64,000 nt of DNA from Pisaster brevispinus (lineage: Eukaryota; Echinodermata; Asteroidea; Forcipulatida; Asteriidae), in assembly GCA_023634235.1 (NCBI GenBank), contig JAMKCF010000015.1:14046087-14110086 (forward strand), given 5' to 3'. Below, piece by piece: positions 50,601 to 61,059 of the stretch. A program made the translations under genes and the position numbers. The stretch's first letter is position 1, and every line of letters begins with the position of its first letter. The notes under the pieces were generated by a model that saw only the letters and a program-made list of their open reading frames with translations, did not search any database and was not told the DNA's origin.

Positions 50601-53600
50601 GAGTCCAAGTCAGCGACTCGAGTCAACAACACTGACATCTAGGAAAGAAGTGCTTATTCCACATAACAGCATTCCAGATAATACAGAACTCTACATGTCA
50701 CTCGTGAATATTCATGTTTCTTTGACCAATAGCAATTAGCAGTTCATAAGACTGTAAAATTTAAAAAATTCTGAATGGAAAAGATCGATAACAGACTTTT
50801 CCCAAAAGTGATTTTAATTTCAAAGGTTGTTGCCCTTCAGCCTACTTAGCGAAAATTACTTTCCCGGATACGCCCGAACAAGGAGCAGCTTATGTGCATG
50901 ACACCATTTTAATTTTGACGGAATTCTTGTCAAAGCACTTAACAGCGTTCACTGATGATGTCCATCGTGAACGGCTCATTTCCAACACCGAATCGGCTCG
51001 GATGACCGTATCAGTGACCCATGAATATTGATGAGAAGCGTAAACGATGTCCAAAAACCCATGTGACTCACCCTCCTTCCCAGGATCTGGTTGATTGCAG
51101 CGCTCTCTTTCAGTGTACACTCCTTGACGACGCTAGCCCTCTTCTCCTTCATGTACAGCATGAAGGCGTTCAGGGGCTTCTTTATGTGCGGATGCCTCTT
51201 CTGTTGCGGTTTGGTTTTCTCCTCTTTGGGCGGGGGTTGTCTGTTCAAGAAAAAAAGGGGAAGGAGAATTGGTTTTGATTCATCAGTGAAGATATTTCCG
51301 TGTAAAAATTATGGCCAATACAAAGATACCGAGACATTCTGTAAAATTGTAACCCAAAAGTGCAGGACTCGAACCTATCACAGACTGCCTTGGGCAGCAG
51401 GTTGTCTGATCAAGAAAAGGGGAGGGAGAAATGGTTTATCTCGTCAGTGAAGTTGTTTGTGGGTTAAAATTATGGCTATTACAAACATACTCAGTCATTC
51501 TGTAATATTATAACCAATTAGAGCAGGACTCGAACCCATAACCACTGACTTCCTTGTGCGGTGGATGTCCTTTTTACGAGGGAGGGGCGAGAAATGATCA
51601 GTAAAGTAATTTCTGAGTTAGAAATAAATGTATGCCCATCGCAAACAAATCTATATCCAGTACTCTCAGTTCTTCTGTAAAACTATTATCCAAAAGAGCA
51701 GGACTCGAACCCCTAACCACTGACTTTCTTGGGCGGGGATGTCCTTTCAAGAAAGGGGGGTGGAGAAACATTATACTTGATCAGTGAAACAATTGCTGAG
51801 TTGGAATTAAACGCATCCATATTGCCTATTTTTCTGTAAGACTATATTAAATTCAAAGAGCAGGACTCGAACCCATAACCACTGAGCTCCTTGGTCAAGG
51901 GTTTTCGGCCCAAGAAAGGGAAAAGGGTACCTTAAGTAAAGAAGTTAAAACTAAGCGGATTACATCCAGAGCTAATCGTTTATACCCTGTTATTCTGCGG
52001 AAAACAGCTGGCGGAAAACATGGACCAAAGAGCAGGTTGTGAACCTGTAACCAACCAACAACTACCGGGGCCTGCTTGATGAAAAATTATGATACATTAA
52101 CTAGACCCCCTTGCATTGGCCTCCATCGCTGATGTCAAACAATGGAAATGTGCTTGTGCTTGTATGAACGCGCCGCAAACAACTCTCAGCCAATGATGGA
52201 TCTTCATTGACCTAAGTGAGGGCGCCATTTGGGCTTGTGACGTCACATTAATAGCGAAACCAGAAGGGGACCTTAAGAGAGGAAGCTACGAGAGGGTGAT
52301 GTTAGTATTGGGAATTATCATGTGTGGGGTTACCATACCTGTCGTTACTCTGTTGTAGTGTGTCTTGTTGCCTCGTTCCCGATGTGACAATGGCTGGGTG
52401 CGGGATACCGGTGACGGCCATCCCATGATGGTGAGGGGGGAGGCCAGGGTGACCGAGGCGGGACATCCCGGATGCATTTATAAGAGCTGGATACGGAGAC
52501 CTGAGAGCACTTGTGAGTGGGTAGAAGGGTTGGCCTTGCCTAAAAAACGAAGAGCAGAAAAAGAAAAAAAAAATGGTAAGAGAGCTGATAATCAAACGAT
52601 TCACCCTGGGCCAGGAAATTCGTTGAGGCCACAGGAGCAATGACCTTCATTTCCTGGACCAATCTGCACTCGGTGCTACAAATTCAATGCTACCATTTGG
52701 ATAGTTAATATTACCCATACACGCACACCCCCATGGAAAATATAGCATACATTCATATAAACCACAACGGCAACGCTGCCCACCATAAGGTCAAAGGTAC
52801 ATCTCAAATCAGAGGAGCTTCTTAGCTGTATCTAGCGTCTTACACCAAGACTCAAAGTCCGACCTCAAACGCTTCCCGCATATTCTTTGACATGTTCTCG
52901 GTGCTCACGGATAAAAGTGATGAAGGTTTTCAACTTAGGAATTTTCTGGTTTTGAAGCAAAGCAAGCTATTGTTCCCTTCAAACAAAAATTATTTTTTTC
53001 AGATATTACTTTTTCTAGAGGTCTGTAAACAAAATTTGAGTTGTCACTTTTGTCGTTATAATTTGCTTGTTAGTATTTACTTACCAAGGCACGTTATAAA
53101 CTTCTAAGTGATGCGGGACGCTGCCTAACGACCCCGGGGACAGAGGATGGTATAACGGAAGTTCAGATGAATGTCTCGGTCTTGGAATACCTGCATTTGT
53201 ATAAGACAACAAGCGTGATTGGCTGGAACAGGATGATATGGGATTTTCTGGCCAATGGCTGGGCAGGTAAGTGTGGCTTGATGGCTGCCCATTGAGAAAA
53301 CCTGCATTTATGAGACAACAAGCGTGATTGGCTGAAAAACAATGATATGGGTTTAACCAGCCAATGGCTACACAGGTTAGTGATAAACCATTTTCATTCA
53401 TTCATAATATAAGTTATACAGTTTGTAGAAAAATCTATATACATTGTTAAATTGACAATAAACATTTATCACGCCAAAGAAATCTCAGTCTTGTTCCCTG
53501 TTTATACCTCCGTGTTTATACTAAAGATAAGGAATCCTGATTTGAACAATACCAAAAAGAGGCCAGACTGTTTTTTCCATCCAACCTCAGTTTGGTTCTA

Positions 53601-55451
53601 TTCATTTAAACCAGAAAAAAAGACAAAATGCTGCCACTGAAAAAAAAAAAAAAACTCTATCGAGACTTCAAAAAACATCAACAGAATTTCTTTTGGTTCT
53701 GGGACCGGTCACAAATTGGAAACAAGATGGTCGCACTGAGGCAAAGCTTTTTTGACCTCAAGAAAGCATCAATCAATTTAATAATTGATTTCACAAACTG
53801 TTAAGCATGGATTATATCTTGCTTAAAAGAAATGGGTTGCCAACTGAATTTACATGAACTTTCCATTGATCGTGACTGGTTCCATGCAAATTTTCAGCTA
53901 AGGTGACAAATTTGTTCAGCATTTTGTTGGGTGTTTAAAACATTTTTTTTTTGTAAATGGCATGAGGGCAATGACCAGGGGCATGGAGGCAATGACCAGG
54001 GGCATGGAGGCAATGACCAGGGGCATGAAGGCAACGACCAGGGGCATGGAGGCAACGACCAAGGACACTGAGGAAATGACCAAGGACACCCAGGCAACGA
54101 CCCAAGAAACGACCAGGGGCATGGAGGCAATGACCAGGAAGTATCAGACACGTGTCTCCATAAAAAAACATAGACTCAAGATGTTTGTCGCATAATGCCC
54201 TTGAAAATTCACATTAGTTCTATAAGAAAAAAATCGGTCCGATGAAAATAATCCAGCCCCACATCGATTGCAAAAATATGGATTAAAACAACTCTTGCCC
54301 ATTGACATTTCTAAAAATGCCACATATCCTTGGCTAAATAATCATTGAGTATTATTTTTCTTCCCCCTTTCTGTTTGCTGGGAAATCTTTCAGCGGGCGG
54401 AAGAAGGAAAAAAAAAAATTCATGACAATCACAAGTATATTTACAATCCCTGAAAAGACTTACTTTCCCAAGTTCAGGGTCGGATTAAACACTGGTGGGC
54501 ATTTCAAATGAAAAACACGATTCCGTCGACTTTGTGTTTTGTGGCCATTTGATATATTCGCCAAGGTGAAATCTTGTATGTTTTTTTTTTTTGGGTGTGT
54601 GTGTTCGGAATTCTTGAACGCGATACATGCTTACATGTATCAGGTAACACTTACACTCTGCTCAAGGATTGGTGGGGGAGTAATACAGTTAACACATGTG
54701 AGTTTAGTAAACAAGAGACTTTCATGTTTTTGTTGAGAAGGAGAACGCAGGCTCCGTTCAGAGTGGGGTTTGTCTTGCATCCACAGGGGTAATATTGCAC
54801 CAAAATGAATAATCCTGAAAATGAGTCTTGGTCTCCCCTTGGTCTAGACAGAACTGGAATTTCAGGAAATTCCCCCACTGTAGCCCAGAGGTATTGCAGC
54901 TCGGAAAAGTCACTGAACCAAGACTTTAAAAAAAGAGACCATTAACTACAATTCGTCGTTTCAGAGCCAAGACATCGTAGCTCCTGAAATAGCATTTACA
55001 TAACACGCAAGTTCGAAACTTGCTTAGTAAGCAAAATTTTTGTTCGACAATACCGTTTGATTTTATCCTACACCAATGTGTGATAAGGACAGCATACTCG
55101 GTGCTTTCCGAGTTCTGCAGGAAAATTTCATCAGGGGGGATTCGAACCCCCCTTATCGCGTTCAGATGATTCAACTACTTGACCACAAGTGACAAGAGAC
55201 CAAAGCAAACCCTGTTATTAGCAACATGCACTGTAACATAGTATGAGGAGTCTGGTACCCAATGCACGTCTTAGGCATATTTCTGTTTTAAGGGAAAGTC
55301 ACTCACCTGTTTTAGCATCGACCTCTATCGTTCCTGCCAAATGAGGAGGGGGCGGAGTACCTGGGGGGTAGTGGTCTTGGTTGTACATCATGAGGTGGGC
55401 CAATGATGGAGGGTACGGCCCACTGGGGTGTACCATAGACAGCTTGCTCCC
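37967..55451 (-). CDS. TCF/LEF: TCF/LEF transcription factor, 3' part of gene
   Basis: This is the DNA-binding effector of canonical Wnt signalling in the nucleus. It represses with Groucho or CtBP and activates with beta-catenin. Seven minus-strand exons join in phase: 55307-55451, 53085-53190, 52339-52539, 51072-51240, 50270-50435, 39720-39792, 37967-38615, giving about 502 aa to the stop. In order: a central Pro/His-rich region ([32 protein letters not shown]) matching TCF7L2, the HMG box ([40 protein letters not shown]), a polylysine basic tail, the C-clamp, and a Ser/Pro-rich C-terminus. The intron at GRR|WHA is where vertebrate genes are split as well, to my knowledge. The beta-catenin-binding N-terminal exons were not recognised and should lie upstream, possibly past 64000. 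Invertebrates usually have a single TCF, so a subtype symbol is not given. Confidence 0.96.
38837..39010 (+). repeat. 44-45-bp tandem repeat, four copies
   Basis: gactggggacacaccgctaa recurs at 38837, 38881, 38926 and 38970, each followed by acttatgcaactcctacttt. It lies in the TCF intron just upstream of the last exon (minus strand). Confidence 0.9.
39720..39792 (-). CDS. TCF/LEF: TCF C-clamp exon
   Basis: This 73-bp exon, phase 1 in and phase 2 out, encodes [20 protein letters not shown] and KPCR. It joins RKKKCIRYI in the next exon to form the complete C-clamp, with Cys residues at C-RARFG, WC-KPC and KKC. In TCFs the C-clamp contacts a GC-rich helper site next to the HMG site. An (AAAT)n microsatellite lies right after the donor at about 39688-39710. 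The exon length is not a multiple of three, so skipping it changes the reading frame of the last exon. Confidence 0.96.
39868..40214 (-). mobile_element. 390-bp dispersed element, copy 3
   Basis: Inverted relative to 904 and 9046. Shares agcttactgattataaagtt, gtcactattttctcctgact and acatgaacactgtctgtgac. It lies in the long TCF intron. Confidence 0.75.
40215..42650. other. Long TCF intron, no gene seen
   Basis: Low-complexity and AT-rich. 'ttggacaccc' recurs four times near 40630-40750. A-rich runs give spurious Lys-rich frames near 41260. Nothing supportable as a gene. Confidence 0.55.
42655..43010 (-). mobile_element. Probable dispersed element with 'aaattttcacaggtttgtta' end
   Basis: The sequence aaattttcacaggtttgtta also occurs in the 390-bp element copy at 39868 (near 40108), but the rest differs. 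This is a related or chimeric element. Boundaries are approximate. Confidence 0.45.
43011..45150. other. TCF intron, nothing recognised
   Basis: Homopolymer-rich (poly-C at 43020, poly-A at 44357, poly-G at 44509). No gene, tRNA or clear repeat beyond simple sequence. Confidence 0.55.
45160..45345 (+). mobile_element. SINE-like repeat, copy 2
   Basis: Matches 28965-29180: gcatcggggaaaaagatcat, ttgtggtacccactgctaaa, then a tRNA-like head ctctagctcggtggtctagt. Confidence 0.55.
45687..46137 (+). mobile_element. Diverged family A MITE followed by family B MITE
   Basis: 45687-45877 has the ggtaccagccaaact and aactggttccc core of family A. 45889-46137 has caatttcattaatatatgct at left and agctatgaaatttgatacgg at right with the ttggcgctaac core of family B. 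Confidence 0.5.
46150..47219. other. TCF intron, nothing recognised
   Basis: Mixed single-copy-looking sequence with a C-rich run at 46968. No supportable gene. Confidence 0.5.
47220..47790 (+). repeat. Spaced repeats of 'tgacctctaatgaccttnatgc'
   Basis: Versions occur near 47280, 47450, 47630, 47695 and 47758, each followed by 'caatcat' or similar. Unit and spacing are irregular. Repeat G copy 3 (47490-47620) interrupts the array. Confidence 0.55.
47844..48105. mobile_element. 262-bp MITE with long inverted ends
   Basis: atagaccgtattgaata at left is the exact inverse of tattcaatacggtctat at right. The interior repeats cgccatcttgtagggca and cgccatgttgtagggca. No ORF. It lies in the long TCF intron. 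Confidence 0.85.
48110..49900. other. TCF intron, nothing recognised
   Basis: No gene or strong repeat. 'cctcaaaaa.gagtggcaac' occurs twice (49713, 49815). Confidence 0.5.
49910..50262 (+). repeat. Irregular 'atgaccttcagaaatgacct' repeats
   Basis: Variants of 'tgattatgaccttttgaaaatgacct' recur at irregular spacing of about 20-90 bp up to the donor of HMG exon 2 at 50270. Confidence 0.65.
50270..51240 (-). CDS. TCF/LEF: TCF HMG-box exons (51072-51240 and 50270-50435)
   Basis: Exon 51072-51240 starts [15 protein letters not shown] and encodes the first half of the HMG box ([36 protein letters not shown]), ending in phase 0. Exon 50270-50435 continues [20 protein letters not shown] and [20 protein letters not shown]. 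It ends in a run of seven lysines and DKNPGDNS, the basic tail and nuclear localisation signal. The box is nearly identical to vertebrate TCF/LEF. YAVHGKK has a two-residue insertion (VH or nearby) relative to the usual DNYGKKKKRKR. The acceptor of the first exon is part of a tandem repeat (see 51220-51930). Confidence 0.97.
50510..50635 (+). repeat. AAGTC / GACTCGAGTC simple repeat
   Basis: Short steps of 'caagtcaagtca' merge into 'gcgactcgagtctgactcga'. It lies in the intron between the two HMG exons. Confidence 0.8.
51220..51930 (+). repeat. ~165-bp tandem array overlapping TCF exon acceptor
   Basis: gcaggactcgaacc recurs at 51362, 51523, 51698 and 51860 (spacing 161-175). Each unit also carries 'ttgggc.g...tgtc...caagaaa' and 'gatcagtgaa'. 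The first unit begins inside HMG exon 1: tttgggcgggggttgtctgt followed by tcaag contains its first ~17 bases plus acceptor. The gaactc motif is B-box-like, suggesting a SINE fragment amplified in tandem. Confidence 0.85.
52339..53190 (-). CDS. TCF/LEF: TCF central exons (53085-53190 and 52339-52539)
   Basis: The exons encode [20 protein letters not shown] then EVYNVPW, and [20 protein letters not shown] then [14 protein letters not shown]. The GIPRP, PLSPG, WQGQP and [10 protein letters not shown] blocks match TCF7L2 in the same order. The [11 protein letters not shown] area lies near the Groucho/TLE-binding region in vertebrates. Phases are 1/2 and 2/2 and all junctions are consensus. Confidence 0.93.
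53191..53372 (+). repeat. ~100-bp intronic tandem duplication
   Basis: 'cctgcatttgtataagacaa' followed by 'caagcgtgattggctg' near 53190 is repeated from about 53301 (cctgcatttatgagacaaca, agcgtgattggctg). Both end with 'ccaatggct..cagg'. The first copy includes the acceptor of the TCF exon ending at 53190, so a second acceptor-like ctgcag-containing context exists upstream. Confidence 0.75.
53958..54140 (+). repeat. 21-bp minisatellite
   Basis: Eight to nine copies of caatgaccaggggcatggag plus g, some shortened or changed. Open on both strands because 21 is divisible by three (AMTRGME on plus). It lies in a TCF intron; no coding support. Confidence 0.9.
54920..55200 (-). mobile_element. tRNA-derived SINE
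   Basis: On the minus strand gtcaagtagttgaatcatct is followed by a perfect B box, ggttcgaatccc, then a body with tgcagaactcggaaagcacc. It lies in the TCF intron next to exon 55307-55451. Confidence 0.6.
55307..55451 (-). CDS. TCF/LEF: TCF exon, most upstream recognised
   Basis: The exon encodes [40 protein letters not shown] and IEVDAKTG. This matches the TCF7L2 segment containing ITYSNEHF, PGNPPPHL and DPKTG. It starts in phase 0 after tctacag and ends in phase 1 at gtgagt. The next upstream exon was not found. Confidence 0.92.
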
Positions 55452-58400
55452 CTGTAGATCAAAGAAGAAAAAACGAAAATTGTAAATAAGTTTTAAGAAT
55501 TACAAAATGTTATCACGAGATCTTGGTGCAGTTCCCATGTATACAATAATGATTACAGCATACATTCTTAGACAGGTGACCAGGCTTATTTTGCATCCCG
55601 TCTCAAATTGGAACCTATTCTGAAAGACGATGAAGAGAGGGGAAAAAAAAAACACCCAGCATCTTTACCATGATCAATTTGATTTGGGAAAGAGTTGGAC
55701 GGAGTTGAGAGAAATTCGGTCGCGTGAGACAAGCTGGATCTCAAACTGCGTTTCAATGATTACTAAGGCTTACGCCCATGTGACCTACCTTTTCTCAACC
55801 AATCACAACATCTCAACTACCCTGGCAACTTATGAATAAATAAGCTCATAATTTTTTTTCAATACCAGTATTCTGTTTCAAGGTGCCATTATCACCAAAA
55901 AGAAACAGTTTCTTCTCCACTTTTATGAAATTGGCAACCTGAGCTCAAAATCCCAAGGTCCACCTCAAGAGCTCAATAGTTCTCCTATTTCAAGTGAAAA
56001 CCCGACCATCTTTAATCAGGCGCAGTTGGCGGGGAAGTGTTTGTCCTGCTTAGCTGTTACCGTTTGTATGTAATTAATCCACAGGTGGGTTCTTGAACTG
56101 CGTGTTAGTTCAAACTGCGAACACACTTCGAGTGGCTCTATTAAAACTAGTGGAAACAAACCATGAGGTATTAAATGTCCCAATTATATGAGTTGCTTGG
56201 GAATACTTGTGGGTGGCAGTGCTTGAGCAGGATTATAAAATCAATGTTAAGCCACTTAAAAGCGGGACGTTGGTTTCGCTGGAACCTCCGGTAAGTTTCT
56301 CTCAAAGGTACAAAAGTGGGATATTTTTTCACAGCTGAATGCAATATGGATGTCTCAAAATCATTTTAATTACAAAAATGAAACAAAAGATGGTTTAGTA
56401 CTGCCAGATAGTTTCACAGCAGTCCTTTTAAAAAAAAAATACCAAATAGAAATTGAAGGAGAAATGTTGATCACTTCCTGGCAACTTGAATTTATGTTGA
56501 AATAAAATACAAACGTAAAATTTCTCATTCGCCCAGTGCGGTACCTTGCCTACCAGAAAGGCCCTGGAATGTACAACTTTCAAGTCCTGTGAAGGAAACA
56601 AAAAATTCCACAGGAACACTACTAGGGTGGGATTCGAACCCAAGACCTCCGCACTCAAGAGCAGATATCTTGACCATTACACTGGTTCCCAGTGACGGGA
56701 GACCAGTTCAAATCATGTACTTTAACTTTCTTTCAGCACTAACAGTTAGTAATTGAAAAAAAAAAAAAATTAATAAATAAAATAAAGTAGAAATTAAAAC
56801 ACTGCATTTGTTTATTGTTTTTTTAAGAAATGAGAACGGATGACGATACACAATTATGAGACAGAAGGGGAACAAAAGTGCACCCAGTTTCATTTTTTCT
56901 GAAATTTAATTTTTCTTCTATTGGAGAATTTATATTGTAATATCTGAAATTATTTATGCACGCACATTGCTGTGGTTCTAACAATGTTCCCATGTGTTGG
57001 GAGGGACAGCTGCAAAAGTCTTAGAAATCCACTTGGATCTCGCACCTAGAGTTCAAGCTACAAGCACCATGCATCCAGCAACTTACTCCCAGACTACAGC
57101 ACCCCCTACTGTTCTTTAGGAACCGAGGTGTGTTCCTTAGATCAACACAAGAAGTGCTTTCAACTCCCCCTTCAGCCTCCGACAACGTCCTAACGATGTC
57201 GACTTAAAAAGAGATTTATTCTGCTTTAAAGGCAGTTCACTTTGCTGATAAATCCGATACATGTACAGAAACCTACAAATAAAAGAACCGACAGCTTGTT
57301 CGTCCGTTTCCTTGGCGATTAAAACCACACAAACTACAGAGGGGTTTCCCCCCCCCTTTTTTTATTTCATTCAATGTTGAAATTGATTCATCACTTAACG
57401 ATAAAATTCCAGGTTTTTATACTGCCTACTGGCGAACCGTTCGCAAAAAAACAAAAAAACAAAAACAAAAACCACATCTTGCAAAAATTAAATCTCCGGA
57501 CTGAGTAATCCAGATATTTCACTGAATGTTTTTAAAATTTGAAGACATCACCCCGCCCCCCCCCCCCCCACCCGCCTTCCAAAGACAAACAACAAAGACA
57601 AGCATCTTCTTGACCCCCCGGCTCAATCTGTCACGAACAGGTTTTAAGTATTGGGCATGATTAAATGGTCTTCCCTTCTTTGAATTTCCAGTAAATTGTC
57701 AGGAAATTCGGCGACTCAGTTTCCAGACCCGTCGAATACCGAATACCTCGCCTCAGAACGCACCTTTAAGGCTGGAACGCCTACCCCACTACTGTCTGTG
57801 GCGATGAATGTAAGTCATTCTCGGCCAGAAACAATTTATTGGTACAGTCACATTTCGGGCATTTCTGCTTTGACAAGAAATGCGTGCTGCACCTTAATAA
57901 TTCCACCCTGTCTCTTCGGATGAATTAGAAAGAAGCGAAAAGAGCCGTGGTGCGCTCTAAAGAAATTTATTGATTCAGTGGTGCCTTGCTGCTTGTGCTA
58001 CGTCTACATGTACTTTGCCACCCACAAACAAAAACAGAAATGACCGTTAAAGCGGAGAAAAGCAGAGTGTGGACTTTTTGCATTATCCAAGGTACAATTG
58101 TACAAAATGGAAAAATCCTGAATGCAGGCGATGGTCTTGAAAGATTTAAGGAAATTGTACTTTTAAAAGAAGAATTCAACAAAAAACAAAAAAGGAGGAA
58201 AACGGCAGATAGTCATCAGTTTGAAGGAGATCGAGCTCAGTGAAAATAAAAATCCTGAAAACATGGAAAAAACTAAGACTGAAAGACACATTTTTTCACT
58301 GCTTTATACGGGGTTCCAATGTGGGGTAAACTCCAAAAGATCGCAGGGCTTGTTGTAGCTCACAATTTTTACCCCACCAGAATCTATTTTACAATGACCA

Positions 58401-60520
58401 GAATCTAAATGCGCAAGAGCTTTCTCCGAAGTTTAGCATGTAAACTGTTTTGATTTGAACAAGCACTAGAGACGATTTCTTTCTTTCTAATATGGGTTAG
58501 TATACTTCGATACTCGACCAAAATGAATGATATTTACCCGTACCAGACTCAAAGTCAACAGTTGAACATCCATTTAAAAAAAATTATAGCATAGTGAGGT
58601 ATTGTTATTCAATTGCAAAAAAAACCCACACAAGACCGGTGGACTTGTCCAGTCTCTAGTTTACTGGCCCGACGCTAAAATCACTGGCCTCGGGCCTGTG
58701 GTTCCAGTGTAAAATTTTAGCCCTGCTGCTTACCCCAGAATGTATGATTATGCTCATCTTTCTATGGGGGGGGGGTGAAATGCTTTGAATATACTTTTAA
58801 CTCTGGCTTCAAAAACAAAACAAAGCATTTCCTTCAAAGTCCACACATTCTGAGACCGTAAGTTGATTTAAAACCACGAAAATCTAGCAAACAAACAGGT
58901 GTTTTACAAATAGCCTTCAAAGAGACAAAAGGTCATGTTGCAACTTTCTCGAGTTCCCTAAAGTCCCTGTGAGTAAGCTTTTTCCGCCAAACTTGCGGCA
59001 ACTCAACGGAGACCGAACTAGACCAAGGTGTTCTGCACTGATGGATCCTTACAATATACTAACCAAACACTACGACTGTACTTTTTTTTATCCCCCCCCC
59101 CCCCCCCCCCCCCCGATTGTGACTTTTACAAGAGTGCAAAGTGGGGAGGGTAGTAAAAAAAAAAAAAAAAAAAAAAAGTACACTTGATCCTCTGGAACTT
59201 GGTACTAGCCAAGGTTTGTATTCTCTCTATTGAGAGGTATGATTTATGGTCTTGGCATTGAATGGGGGGGGGTTTGGGTTAGGATCGGGGGCTCACGGTA
59301 GCAGACGTGACATGGTCGAATAGAAGGGAATACTACTCACAGTTGGATACCATTCACGTACAATAGCCAAGCACATCTGCCAATATATAATGTCACAGCG
59401 CACAATCTGCCCCCACTGACACTTTTCCTAGTTTTTTTTTTCCCCCTGCGCAAACAGGAGATTATGTATCTTGAAATAAAGAATTGGTGGGTTCTCTTCT
59501 TCTTCAGAGGTCTAGGCAGAAGGTTGGTGGTGGGGGGGGGGGGGGCGCCTTGCTGGTTGATTCACTCTCTATAACTCAAAAGAACTCGTATAAAGAAAAT
59601 ATCTCAGAAGTGTCACGCAGAGTTTCGTCAAACATGTACAATAATCCAAAGATGACAACAGAAGTCTTTTTTTTTTCAAATAGGCTTTTTCAGTAAGTCA
59701 TGCTAAGTATACAAAGTCAAGCTTTCATACAAACAGGCTACCAGCCAAATGTCATGAAATGCACATTGCTTTTGACTGGTTACCCGCATTTCTTTGCTTA
59801 GCAAATGAACTAATTCAGCAATTTCGGCTCAAAAGCTCCACAAATGCTTATATTATAGTTTCAGCAAAAGCGTTTATTCAACAACAGCCCCTGTGGACCC
59901 AAAGCAAAAGGAAATTTTCGGCGAATGCAAAAGAGGTTTTCAATCCAACATAACAGTCTGCAGTGGTCTTGTACAAAACAGCAACACTTTCCTTTCAATC
60001 ACATACCAGCCCCGCCTGAATTTGTTCATTTGCAAAAACCTGTCTTATTCCAAACAACCTGCAACGGCAGCGCGTGCAACCCATGACAAATTGGGCCCGG
60101 TCGTCAGATGACAAACGAGTTTGCGCTCACTGGTGCCATGCATTTTTCCACCGGTCACCGAAGCGTAACGCCACTGAATGGTTTGAAGCTTAGGGGCAGT
60201 AGAATAGAGTCTCAACAAGATTTATTTTTAGAGCCGTACTTTGAGTTGGAGGCATTTATGGTAAAAAGAGTTGGGAGGTTAAGACTATTATATTTCTGCT
60301 TTCTGTGAATACCTGCTCTCAGATTTTCAATATATTTGATTAATGACACAGGGATGTCGTTTTACATTAATATGAAAGGAGGGAAAATGTAATAATATCA
60401 TTACTGAGCTGTGGGTACACACCCAGACAGTATACTTCCTGTTTACTTTCAAAATCACACATAATATCCACATAAATTAGTGACAGTAAAGTTAGTTGGA
60501 TTTTCGACATTGGACAGTGC
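55452..60520. other. TCF upstream region or long intron, no gene seen
   Basis: No reading frame here resembles TCF exons or another known protein. It contains a tRNA-like SINE head (inverted, about 56620-56700, gggattcgaacccaagacct), the inverse of the 26210 repeat at 58635-58730, a poly-C run at 59093-59114 followed by poly-A, and a diverged family A MITE at 59690-59837. Confidence 0.5.
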
Positions 60521-60529
60521 TATTTCGAT

Positions 60530-61055
60530 ATTTGACATTGGATATTCACGTCCAATGTCCATCAAAACAGAAAGTAGACATTCGCTGTACAAACCTATGT
60601 GAATGTCCAATGTCCATTGAAATAGGAAGAAGACATTCGCTGTACAAACCTATGTGAATGTCCAATGTCAATCGAAATAGAAAGTAGACATTCGCTGTAC
60701 AAACCTATGTGAATGTCCAATGTCAATCGAAATAGAAAGTAGACATTCGCTGTACAAACCTATGTGAATGTCCAATGTCAATCGAAATAGAAAGTAGACA
60801 TTCGCTGTACAAACCTATGTGAATGTCTAATGTCATTTGAAATAGAAAGTAGACATTCGCTGTACAAACCTATGTGAATGTCCAATGGCCATCAAAACAG
60901 AAATTAGACATTCGCTGTACAAACCTATGTGAATGTCCAATGGCCATCGAAACAGAAATTAGACATTCGCTGTACAAACCTATGTGAATGTCCAATGTCC
61001 AAATGAAAAGTAGACGTTTATTATACCAACGTAAGTCAATGTCCAATGTCCAATA
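60530..61055 (+). repeat. 55-bp tandem array, about eight copies
   Basis: ttcgctgtacaaacctatgt recurs at 60581, 60636, 60691 and onward at 55 bp, with gaatgtccaatgtc in each unit. Flanking sequence has the shorter motif 'gacattggac/gtccaatgtc', an inverted pair. Confidence 0.9.
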
Positions 61056-61059
61056 TCAA

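Noticed and set aside
53894..54195. Repetitive frames such as SLPPCPW and AMTRGME
   Set aside because: 21-bp minisatellite open on several frames by arithmetic.
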